From positions 54,858 to 118,857 of the forward strand of contig VXAA01000921.1 in NCBI GenBank assembly GCA_013399115.1: a stretch of DNA of 64,000 nt, written 5' to 3'. Shown here one piece after another: positions 48,301-60,300 of this stretch; the first letter of the stretch is position 1, and each line of letters starts with the position of its first letter. Both the position numbers and the translations under genes were made by a program. This stretch comes from Anseranas semipalmata (Eukaryota; Chordata; Aves; Anseriformes; Anseranatidae). The notes under the pieces are model-generated. The model searched no databases. It saw nothing but the letters and a program-made list of their open reading frames with translations, and was not told where the DNA came from.

Positions 48301-51300
48301 GAGCCCGGGGGGATGCGGGGCAGCGTCCTGCTGTGCGCGAGCTGAGCCGCCTTAACCTGCTTTTTCTATTTGTAGGACCATTTAAATTTTTACTGTACGG
48401 CCAGCAGCCTGGGAAATCTGATCCTTTCTATTAAGTGTGAGGAGGCAGATGGCACTGAATACTTAAGGATTATACTCAGGTACGGAGAAGAAAAGCCCAG
48501 TGTTTAGCAAAGTGTTTTCTCTTTGGAAGGCTCTTGTTTTGTTTCCGTTCGAAATGCTGTGGGCGGGCTGGCAGCACGCACGCTGTCACCTGCGGGGACG
48601 GGCTCGGGTCGGGTGGGAAGCCAGAGGCATCGTCCTGTGCTGGGGCTGCCTGACCTCTGGTAATGAACACAAGGCTTTGATCCGCTGCTGAAACCGCGTG
48701 TGAAGCTCTTCATGGCGCTGGGTAATATCTGTCATCTCTGTCACCATCCTTCCTGTAATCTGACAAGGACCAGGGTGTCTGAACTGTTGTCTTATTTCTC
48801 CGCCAAATTATAAATATTTTAAGATCTGCAAAGATGAAAAGAAAAACTGAGCCTTTGCTCACTAACCAAGCCCAGCAGAACATCTCCCAGCGCCTGGCAG
48901 AGCCTCCTGCGGCGCGCACGCCACGGAGCCAGCCACGGCCGGCGTGCGGGGAAGCTCCGGTGCATCTGGTGTCACAGGATCCTCCCTAGCACCCGCTCAT
49001 TTCCTTTTCTTTGCCAGGTCCAAAGTGAAGACATTGCATGAAAGGATCCCTCTGGCAGGATTTAGCAAGCTGCCCAGCATCCCGCAGATTGCAAAGGTAA
49101 TGGGCATGGGGTGCCTTGTGCATGGGCATGGAGCGTACTGGGCACTGCGGGGCCTGGGCTCTGCTGCCGGGGCGCGCTGCTGGCCCTGCCCGTGGCTTCT
49201 GCCTGATCAGAAGCCACCAGCAGGTGGCTGGGTGATTTCTGGGGAAAGGGGAGGAAGAAGTGGCACTGGGGGGGCCTGGGAGCTGTCTTGCTGCACCTGC
49301 AGTTCAGCACCGGCCGGGCCATGGAGCGTCCCGATGGGAGAGGATGCAGAAGGGGATCTCCTGCAGTCTGGGGCAGGATTCGGCTCTCTGATGAGCCACT
49401 TGCAGCCGTGCTGTTGGGTTTCCCAGGCTGGGCTGCCCATGGCTGCCTGCTGGCAGGGCTCCGGGCTGGGTCCCAGTGCTCCCGTGGGGGCTGACGGTGC
49501 TTTGCCCTTGCTCCCAGGCCTTCTGCGATGATGCCTCTGGACTGAAGTTTAACCCAGTTCTGTACCCCAAGGTGAGGAACTTACCCCATGTCGGTCGCAT
49601 GTTCGGCAGAGGGCAGGTAGGGTTAATTCTCCCTTTTTCCCCCAGTGCTCGTCCCCCTGCTCCAGGATTGCTTGACCTGGAGCGTGCTCTTGTGCTGCCA
49701 CAGAAACCCGTTATGGGGAAGTTATATGGCAAATCCATCATTTTCAACTACCTGTTCTGTGGCAGATTTTTTACGTGGCGGGCCCAGCAGTATGTTATGA
49801 GGCAGTTTCACCACCCTTTGATGTAGCCAAGATCAAGGCAATTTCATTCATCCATTTTCATTACTCGTGTAGCTACCAAACCGCCACCTGAAAGCCTGAG
49901 CGCAGCTGTTGCCCACCTTAGGACCACGCACGTCTCCGGTGCTGTGCCTGCGCGGCGAGCGCTGCCCGGCGGAGCTGGGTCGCTGCCGGCCGCGGGCAGG
50001 GGGCTGCGGGGCCTCGCCGCTCCGCTCCGCTCCCCGCTTGTCGCGGGTTTGGGCTGCCCAGTGAAGGGGCTTGTGGTTTGTTTCACTGCAGGCGTCCCAG
50101 ATGATAGTATCTTACGACGAACATGAAGTCAACAACACGTTTAAGTTTGGTGTGATCTACCAGAAGTTCAGGCAGGTGAGTAATCCCCGCTTCGTGCTCA
50201 CGGAGCGTGACCCGCTGCGCCAGGGCCTGTCTGTCGGGAGACGTGCGGGACCGCCGGAGCTGAAGTTTGGCCCTGCAGTTAATTTTGTCATGTGCGACAC
50301 ACTGTGTTACTGGTGTCCGTACAAATAATGCATTTCTTATTACTTGGATGTTTCCCTGACTCATTAAAATATGATGTGACTGAAGAAAAATCAATATGAA
50401 AATCAGCCCGCAAGCGGCTGTAGAGAAAAATGGATGTGAAAATGCATTTTAGCAGCTGTGGTGTTTTAATCAGATGTATGTTTAGGCAGTGAAACCGTTA
50501 CATTCGTCTTGGAAGGCTGTGGGCTATGCAGACATGCGTTTGCTGAAAATGCTTTCATTAGCCTGGGAACGCTGGATGCGAAGCACGGAGACAGCTGAGT
50601 CTTATAATTTACCAAAGATTATTCTGACAGGCACCCTAATTATCTTTACATATTGCATTTTATTTTGGATTGAGTAACTCATGCAAGACCATAATTAAGG
50701 TCTTGTTGTTTTGAAATATACCACACAAAGGATGATTAAGACTTAGATTTTTCCAGTGAAGTATTAGTTTGTGTTCCAGTATTACCCCTCCTTTATCCTC
50801 GCATCCCTGTCTTTTTTGGTCAGAAGCTGCTCTCAGGAGCTTTGCTGTTGGAATTTCTTGGTGGCTGAAAGGGCTGCGATCCTGCCCACGCTGTGGCTCG
50901 TGCTGCACTGGCAGCTGGCAGGCGGTGCTGCCAAGCGCGTTGCAGCAGAGCGCGGCACGTTTGCAGTGCCAACTGGTGCTGAGCGTGTCGTGGCAGAGTG
51001 CGGCACGTTTGGCAGTGCCGAGCGGGTGCTGGCAGCACGGGGGTGTCTCCGGCTCCCTTGGTCGGGCCACGGCCGCGCCCTGTCCTGCCTCACTGGAGGC
51101 GCGGGCGGCCGGGAGCCGTGCGGCCCTGGCGCGTTGGCTGCCCACTTCTCTCCTGAGATGCGCCTGTGTCTTGTAGACCCAGGAGGAAGAGCTGTTTGGC
51201 AATAATGAGGAGAGTGCTGCCTTCAAGAACTTCTTGAATTTGCTGGGAGACACCATAACACTGCAGGACTTTAAAGGGTAAGTAAAAAGAATGATTTTAC

Positions 51301-54300
51301 AAAGACACCATATAATATGTAAAGTATCTGTCGTGCAAGAACGGAAGTCATCTCATTCATGAGCAGTACAAAGCAGAAGCAAATATAGCCTTGGCTTGTT
51401 TTGCAAAGTTGGGGGAGTTTTCCAGAAAAATTGGAACTGCCAAGAGAGAAGAACTTCCTTTCCTGCAGTTTGGAGGTTGTGAGAAAATCTCTTGATACTC
51501 GGGCGTAACTGAAAGACTTCCATGACAGCACACCCCGGGCTGTGCACTGTGCCGAGGGGGCTGCAGAGCCGGGCTGGGAGCAGCCGCCTGGCGCTCGGCC
51601 CCTTGGCCGCTGCGGATGCCCACGGCTGCTGTCAGCTCCGAGCCCATCGCTGTTACTGTGCCGCCTGCCCCGAGCTCCAGACCGGTACCGGGGATGCTTA
51701 ATTACAATATGTGACGCGTGATTTGTTCTTTCCCATTTGGTAGCTACTAGATAAAGATAAATGAGCTGGTTTGTTCTATCACCTTGTCCCCTGACAACCG
51801 CCTGTGGGATTTGGTAAGCTTTCAATTAATATTTCTTCGTTTCTCCTGACTTTCCCTTCGTTTCTAGTTTTCGAGGAGGTCTGGATGTCAGCCACGGGCA
51901 GACAGGGGCCGAGTCTGTGTACACCGTGTTCAGGGACAGGGAGATAATGTTTCACGTCTCTACAAAGCTGCCTTTTACTGAAGGAGATACACAGCAGGTA
52001 AGAGAGATGTACCGAAGTCTTCCAGCAGCCGTGTGCTGGTGCTACAGCCGTGTGGGAGCTGTGCCCTCCCCGGCGCTGCGGCCGCAGAAGCCCGCGCTCC
52101 CGAGCGCCCTGACCTGCGTGCATCGGTGCAGGCTGCGGCCGCCTGGGCTCCCGGTTTGCAGGAGCCTGCACATGCAGCACTGATGCGGCAGAGCTGCCTG
52201 CTTTTACCAACCGCGTCTTCCCTTTCCGCTCAGCTGCAGAGGAAGAGACACATTGGCAATGACATTGTGGCAATTATCTTTCAAGAAGAGAACACGCCGT
52301 TCGTCCCAGACATGATTGCCTCCAATTTCTTGCACGCTTACATTGTTGTACAGGTGGAAAACCCCGAGACAGATAACACGTCCTACAAGGTAGGGGGAAT
52401 CTCAACTTGCACATGGCGATTTTTGCTTTGGCCTCTCAGGCGTGAGATGCTGCCCGTGGAGCTCCGCTCGCTGCCCCAGGTGTCTCTGCTTCCTCTGCGG
52501 GCGGTTCACGCCCAGCTCGCTGACATGTGCATTGTTTGGGTGTGAAATATACATAAGTGGATTTTGTATACATTAAATGTACGTATGTATATATACACGT
52601 ATTTATGTTTGTACTGTTAGATAGTGTGTGTATACATACATATGTGTGTGTATAAAATATGTGCACATGTAGTTGCGTGCTCATTTACTGAGGATTTTGG
52701 ATGTTACTAAATATTTGAATAAGCCTCAGGACAGCTCATACCTGCCTAAACACGGCACTCAAGCGTGGGTAGCACAAATCCTGCTCTCCCTGCACTTTCC
52801 ATTAGGAGATCAGTAGGACATCATTTTTCAAGCTGAAAGCACGCTGCTTGGAGCTGCGGATGCAAACAGTTCTCGGGGCTGTGCAGTCAGTGCTGCCCCG
52901 GCAGCGGGCGGGCGGCAGCACCGGGTGCGGGCGGGGGCACCCCCGCCGGGCTGGGCTGCGGAGCACGGCCCGGGGAGTGGGGGCTGCGCCGGGTGCTGCC
53001 CCCGTGCCTTGCCCTCGTGCCCTCACCCCACCGGCTCCTCCTGGCCCCGCAGGTCTCCGTCACGGCCCGGGAAGACGTCCCCTCCTTCGGTCCGCCCCTG
53101 CCGAGCCCGCCGGTGTTTCAGAAGGTGAGACGTGGGTCTGAAAGCATGCGCCAAGTCAGGAGGAATATACGTGTGTGTCTGGGATGCTCCAAAGTATGCC
53201 CTGTTAGGGGAAATGTGACTTCTGGGGTTTGCACACGTTGTTGGTAGCGAGGCCCATGGGTCTGTGGCAAGGCAGGAGGCTGCACGTGCTGCGGTGTCAC
53301 ACGGAGTCACCCCTGCAGGGCAGCAGCTGCGGCTCCCCCGCCGGGGCACTGCTTGGTTTTGGGTCCGTAGGGTTATGCTACCAGAATTACCCGGAGCTGT
53401 GCGATGGCCGGTATTCGACCTTGCCTCTCTTGCTCCCCCAGAGCCCCGAGTTCAAGGAGTTCCTGCTCACCAAGCTCATCAACGCTGAGAACGCCTGCTG
53501 CAAGTCGGACAAGTTTGCGAAGCTGGAGGTAAAGCTCGCTGCCTTTCTGCCTCGCGCTGCCCCGTACTGCCCCATACGGCCCTGCAGCGCCCCGTACTGC
53601 CCCATACGGCCCTGCAGCGCCCCGTACTGCCCCATACGGCCCTGCAGCACCCCGTACTGCCCCAGACCACCCTGCAGCACCCTGTACCACCCCAAACCAC
53701 CCCATACCACCCTGCACCACCCCAAACCACCCCATACCACCCTGGCCTGCCCTGCGGGGAGGCCGGCAGGAGTGCGGCAGGGTGCTGAGGGCTCTCTCCA
53801 TTTCTCCTCCCAAACTGCTCTTCCCTGGCGCTGAGCTGGGTCAGCACTCGGGGCGAGCTCAGGGACCGGCAGTGCGAGCGGGCGAGCGTCCTCGCACCTG
53901 AGGCTGGGCCCCGGCTGAGCCGGTTGTCGCTCCCCAGGACCGGACGCGCGCCGCCTTGCTGGACAACCTTCACGACGAGCTCCACGGGCACACCCAGACC
54001 ATGCTGGGGCTGGGGCCCGAGGAGGACAAACTGGAGAATGGAGGGCACGGAGGCTTTCTGGAATCTTTCAAGGTAAGCCCCAGTCCCTCGCCAACAGCAA
54101 AGTTAAAATGCGCCCGGGACGGGCGAAACGCCTTTGGTGGAAGGTGCAGGGGAGGGGTGCTGGGGGCGAGAGGCTCCTGAGGGCAGGTGTGGAGGAGGGA
54201 GGAGCGCTTCTCCACCGGTGCCCGCTCAGCCACCAACACCCGAGCGGGTCCTCACGTTGCTGGGTGGGCGCTGCTGCTGGGGAAGCTCCCCAGGGCCCCC

Positions 54301-57300
54301 GAGCACCTCTCCTCCCGCTGGCGTGCGCCAGTGCTCGCCGTGTCCAGGGAGGGACTGCTTGCTCAGGGGAGTGCCAGGCTGTGCGTGCGGCTGGCACGTC
54401 CTGCCTGAGCGTCCCAGCGCTGGGCTGAGCACCGGGCTCGCTGCGCTGCAGGATGGGGCCAGACAGGGCAGCTGGCAGGAGGCGGCTGGCATCACGTGCA
54501 GCAGGAGCCACAGAGAGAGGTGCTGAGTGCCGAGGGAGGAAAGGTGCTGCTGTGCCGGGGTGGAGGTGTAGGGTGGGTGTAAGGGAAGACAGCAGGAAGA
54601 GTGGGCTGGGAAGAAGGAGGAGGAGAAGAAAGAAATGAGGGGAAGTGACGTGGAGGAAATTCTGGGCGACCGTCCCAGATACGGACACTAACCCATGGGG
54701 TAGTGGGGGTCAGCCCTGGTAAAGGAGGGAAGGCAATTGGCAGTGTCCCTGGGCATGAGCCACGGCCAGAAGCCTCTTGCATGGACTTCTGTGAGACGGT
54801 GGTGGGGAGTCAGTGGGAAGGACTTGCCCCCTGCACCTGTGCACAGGGGGCGATGCAGGGAGCCCCCAGCAGGGGCTCCCCATCCCAGTGGTGGGTGACG
54901 CCCATGCCCTGGCTCTGGGCGCGCGGCTCCTCTGCACCTCCTCCCGTCCCGCTCCGCTACGGCTGCGGCGGGGACGGCTGCTGGTGCCACGGTGCCCCTT
55001 GCTGTGCCGGGCAGGGAGAGCTGCGGGGGCACAGTGCTGGGAGATAACTCCTGGAGCTGTACCATAGGCACAGCTTGCTGTCTGTCATAGAGGAACAGGC
55101 ACCTGTGGGGGATGAACCTCACCCTACAGCACGGGGCTGTAGAGGTGGGACGAGCAGCGCTGAGGGGCTCTGTCAGGTCCCCCACAGTGGAGGTGGGTGG
55201 AGGCTCAGCTGTGTCCAGCTTAGGTATGGGATGGGCTGCAGAAATTGGGGTAGCATGCAGTTGTCTGTCACAGTGTACTGACACGGACGTTAAATGATCG
55301 TTTTCTCACACGCTTTTGTGTATGAGAAGGTGCACTTTGCTCTCTTGGCATTTCAGGGTGTCCTGGGGCACGCGGTGCATCCAGCTGCCAGAGCTGGCTT
55401 GCGCTTGCCTCGCCACCTCGGGACCGCGCTGCTGGGCTGCTTGCTAGCTTACCTCCTGCGCAGCGCGTTCTCGGAGTGAATGTGGGACAGAGAAGTGGCA
55501 AACATGGAGGGCCGGGAGCGGGGCGAGGCGTGATCCGCTCCATTTCTTTTTGCCTGTTGCATCCCATCGGTGAGCCAGCCCTCGGCCCCTTCCCTCCCGG
55601 CTGCTCTGCAGGTGCTGTGGCTCGCAGAGCGCTGGTTTCTGGGGTCGTGCACTGCACAAAGCTGTGCCGGGGCGAGGAGCTGCACCGGGCAGCAGGTGGG
55701 TGCTGCGTGCACTGCGCGGCTCCGTGGCATCGGCAGCGCCGGGAAGAGACCTTCCTGCCTGCACGCCGCGGCCACCGGCCAGAGCGGCTGGCAGCAGAGC
55801 GACCCACTACTTTCACCTGCAGATGCTGTCAAAGTTTGTATGAATTGCTGGTCCTAATAAATCCACTCTGATGGATGCTTGCTTGCAGTTTGTTACTTGA
55901 GGGGCAGGATGGGGCTGAGCGCGGGGCTGCTGGGGACACCGCGGTCCCTGTGCAAGCTGGGCTCTGCAGGGCACAGCACAGTTCAGTAACTGCAGGGTTT
56001 TACAAGTGGCTGAAGCCAGCAGCAAAGCGGTGCCTGTGCACCATGGATGCAGTGCTGGACATCTTCAGAAATGTGCCCCTTGCTGGCTTGTTTCCTCCAA
56101 CATCTCTTTACCTTGAGCTGTCATTGAATGGGTTGGAGAAGAACGTATCCATGGCATGGTAGATTGCACAGCAGAAATTCAGAAGGTAATAGCTGTGAAG
56201 GAAAACTTTACTGTAATTGGCACACTGGATCATAGTCCAGTTTGGGCTCCAGTTACTATGGTGACTACAGTAATTAACATAAGTGTATAGATTTTTTTTT
56301 TTTAACTTGCGCATTTCACTGCTGCTTTTCATAGTGCTTGCCAGACTTTCAAAAGATCTCATGGTCTTATTTGTAAGTGCTTGGGACAACAACTGAGGGA
56401 AGGCTTTAAAAATAGCTCAGGTCCTGTTTAAGCATCCAAAATGAGCGTTCAGATTTGCAAAAGGTCTCTGCCTCCAGTATGTGCAGCTCTGGTTACAACA
56501 GTTTGAGTCAAAACACGTTAAAGTCGTCCTCATCCCCCACTTGTGCAGTTCATGCTCACAGAGCCGTGCCTTTGGTTCTTTTCCTGGTGGACTTGGAAAG
56601 CTCTGCAGGGGCTGCACATCCCTTCGTGTTCACACCAAGTGCAGCACCACTCTGGTCTCTGTCAGCGGACCGGAGCTGGCACCTGCTCCACACCAGGGCA
56701 AGGTGCACCCCAGCCCGGGCCTCCTTCAGTGCTCAGATGGTGCTCGAGCTCCCCAGGGCAGCTGGAGAGAACAAGGGCACCAGGCCTTGCCCCAGGAACC
56801 TCTCCCTCATAAGAAGCAGCGTGTGCCAAAACTGGCACAGATGTCTCAGGCCAGCTGCGAGAAGGCTGTGGTTTGCTGAAGAGCACGGTGCCGAAGGCTG
56901 CGTGGGAATCGTCACCCTCCCAGCCTCGAGGGCAGGGGGAGGCTGCAGGCGCTTCAGCCGAGGGGGTCGGGGGTCAGGAGTTTGGTGTGGCCGTGGTCCC
57001 TGATGGACCTCAGAGCAGTGGCTGGGCGCGGGCAGCCCCGAGGAAAGCACGCCCGGAGCTGCAGGGAGCAAGGAGAGCAGGAAGGGCACTGCTGGGGCTG
57101 GAGGGGCGAAGGCTGAGGGGCAGCCACGGGCTGCAGCTGCTGGCGGCTGCCACAGGGACATGGCTCACCTGGGGCTGGGGAGGCCTTGGGTGGCAGCAGG
57201 CCCCCAGGTGGTGGTGACCCGCTGTCCCCTGTCCCTCGCGGCCACAGAGAGCCATCCGGGTGCGCAGCCACTCCATGGAGACGATGGTGGGCAGCCAGAA

Positions 57301-60300
57301 GAAGCACCATGTTGGCGGCATCCCCGGCAGCCTGAGTGGGGGCATCGCGCACAACAGCGGCGAGGTGACCAAGACCACCTTCTCGGTGAGCGTGGCCACG
57401 TGGCCCTCTGTCCTGCTGTCCCTCTGTCTGTCTGTCCATCCCTCCCCATCCTGGTAGGGTGCTGCACCCCACTGATGTTGCATGGCAGCCCCCTGAGCAG
57501 GCAGGGAATGCAAGGGCAAGGAGAGGATTTGGGCACAGCATGCTTTTGTGTGTGTTTTGTTCAAATCGGGTTTGTTTTGTGGAAGAACTGGAAGATGGGC
57601 TTCCTGGGGTTTTTATCCCAAAAGTACAAAGGAGATGTAAAAGAAATTTGGTATTACACATTTTCTGGATGTACACGCTGAGAATTGTGAGCAGTGTAAT
57701 TCCTAGTAGGATGCTTGGTCTCAGGAGTTTCTAGGACGGAGCTTTGCTCTCTTCGAACTTGGGCTGTCTCGTTCTTTCAGCCCCCCGTTCCAGCAGCTAC
57801 AGCCAAGAACCAGTCGAGGAGTCCCATCAAGCGCCGGTCGGGGCTGTTCCCTCGCCTGCACACGGGCTCTGAGAGCCAGTCGGAGAGCCGGACAAGATGG
57901 TAGGTTTGATGTTGCCCTGGTCGCTGAGGTTAGAAACACCCGGTACGTGTTAGATGTTGGAGGAGCTGTTGGCTGGTGCTGGAGGCCTTGCAAGTGTGCT
58001 GGGGTGTTGTAACCTCCCTTTTCCACAGCAGCCAGCTGCAAGGGCTTCTGCCATGTTCAAGGCTATGGTGTCTTGGATGCCTTCTCTCTGTTTTACATCG
58101 AAGCAGTGGTATCCAAAGAGCATCTGTTACTCTTACAGTTTAGCATTTGGTGCTAGGAATATAATTTGACCTTTCTTTTTAAGTCTCTTGTGTAACTCAT
58201 GCAGCCTGGCTTTTTGTGCCCTCAGTGACAGTGTTTCCGGAGCCCAGAAGACACCAGATATGGGACATTCGTCTCAAGAGATGAAATCTGAAACCTCATC
58301 CAACCCCAGCTCCCCTGAAATATGCCCCAACAAAGACAGGTGAGCAGAACAGAGCTTGGTCCTCCTCTGAGCTCAAATTCCTGCAAGTCTCTGTGTAGTT
58401 AACAGCCATCAGGGACTGTCGAACAAAACCCACCTTCAGGTCTTAGTATCAATAAGTTTGATATTAAGGGGAAAAAAAAAAGATTCTGGTGATTCATGTG
58501 CACAGCTCCTTTATGATCTGAAAATAGCCATCTTTAAAAAAGAACAGCAGCAAGAAACAGTGTTTGACAGGAGTTGTCCAAAACTGGGCATGGGAGCCGG
58601 GCAGTCGCGTGGTGCGGAGTTAGCCAGGCCCCGTGTTCCTGCTGGTGACGCCAGCCAGCTGCTTTATCCCACCTTCTGGAGGGGCTTGTTCCGAGCAGTG
58701 CCCCGCCACGTCCAGCCCCGCGGCGCTCCCGCGAGGTGCTCAGCTCTGCGTGCAGCAGCCATGTGCTTTGCTTCCGCATCGCTTTGCCTCCTAGGCCGTT
58801 CATCAAGCTGAAGGAGAACGGGAGGTCGAACATCTCGCGCTCCTCCTCGAGCACCAGCAGCTTCAGCAGCACGGCGGGGGAGAGCGAGACGCTGGAGGAG
58901 TACGACAGCGTGGTAGGCACCAGCCCCTGCGGCTCCTGCTCCTGGGCTCGCGCGGCCGGAGCTCGGCGGGCTCCTCGGCAGCCCCGGGTCCCTGGGCGCT
59001 CCCCGGTGGGCACCAGCATCCCGGCAGGGCGGCGGGCGGCGCGCTCAGGAGGTCTGCTCCACCTGGACGAGCCGCCTGGCGGGCTCTCTGGTGCGCACGG
59101 CTGTGACGAGATGTGAGCAGAGCACCGGGGAAAGCTCGCTGCAGGAAATGGAGCCGTGTCTCGCTCTCTCCCGTGCAGGGAAGCCAGCCGTCCACGGCGT
59201 CGCCCTTCAAGCAGGACGTGTTTGTCTACGGCGCATCGCCCGGCAGCGAGAGCCCAAGCGTGGGGGCTGCGGCCACCCCAGTCATCATGAGCAGGAGTCC
59301 CACAGGTGCGTGGGGTGGGAGCTGTCCCCCGGCCGGGCCGGGGCGGGCAGGCAGCTCCGGAATTGCGGCAGCCGCCGGGGTGGGGACAGCAGGAGCAGCT
59401 GCGGGACGTGGAGGGGCGGCCGAGCACCCCTGCCTTGCGGGCAGCTCGCTCGGCCTGGCCCGGGGGTGCCCTGGGGGCACGGCTGCTGGCGCTGGTCCTG
59501 TGCTTCCCCAGGGATCTTGCTTCCCTGCTAAATCAGAGTGCAGAGGTGGCATCTGTTGGGGCCTTGTTTACTCTGCTCTCTCCTGACAGACACTTGCAGT
59601 AGTCTTGGAGACTCGCTGTCTCCAAGGAATGAGCCGTGACTCAGGAATTATTTAATAAACAAGCAGCATTCCTTGAGCCTGGCTCTATTACCCCTACTGC
59701 TAACTTACTCTGCACTAATGCCATCCATTTTAGTCAGACAATTAGCAAAGTAAGGTACAAGTCAGCATGAGGAAAATTGGCAAAACGGGCCGTTTGTTAG
59801 TGCAGCACAGCGGTGACGACACCGCTCCATGCCAGGAGCCCTGGGATGTCTGCAGCGTCTGCTCCTCACCCGTGCATCACAACCGCTTTAATTTCCCCAT
59901 GCGCTGCGGTTCTGCCGGAAGGAACCATGATTCAAATGAAAACGCATGTTATGAACTTAGGAGCTCTTTGCGAACAGCCAGAGAGCTGCAAATCCACCAT
60001 TAACAGCTCTGTAATTGGGAACAGCTCGGGAGAAAAACTAAGCTGGAAAATGCAGCCTGGCTTGCTTGCTTTTTGCAGCTCAAGTCCTCCTCCTTATTTT
60101 ATTAGAGAATTTATGAATGAATAAAACTGCCTCTTTAAATGCTTAAAGTGTTTATTTTGCATTTTTCCTGCCAAGAGCATTGAAATCCACCCATACTTAT
60201 ACAGATCAGTCATTTGTTGTAGCCTTTTCAGTGGCATTTCCAGTAGAAACACTGTGAAATGTAATTAAGCCTCAATTTATTTCATCAAAAACACAATGTA

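Larger units (their letters stand above)
46261..53937. other. RAP1GAP2: Introns within the Rap-GAP exon cluster
   Basis: Introns are 46261-47002, 47048-47589, 47623-47917, 48128-48375, 48480-49017, 49097-49517, 49572-50091, 50176-51176, 51278-51867, 51998-52233, 52390-53052, 53125-53441 and 53529-53937. All are GT-AG. 50310-50770 is AT-rich within the longest of them. 52555-52670 is an alternating TATA/TACA/TGTG microsatellite tract. I see no other gene in them. Confidence 0.85.
54073..57247. other. RAP1GAP2: 3.2 kb intron holding a candidate terminal exon
   Basis: GC-rich except for 56100-56480, which is AT-rich. Apart from the candidate exon at 55357 and its poly(A) signal, no coding feature is supported. 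A purine-rich GAAGAAGGAGGAGGAGAAGA stretch lies near 54610-54640. Confidence 0.6.

Noticed and set aside
53373..53813. Minus-strand frames with WFGVVQGG / YGAVRGAAG repeats
   Set aside because: They are translations of the ~30-bp minisatellite antisense to RAP1GAP2.
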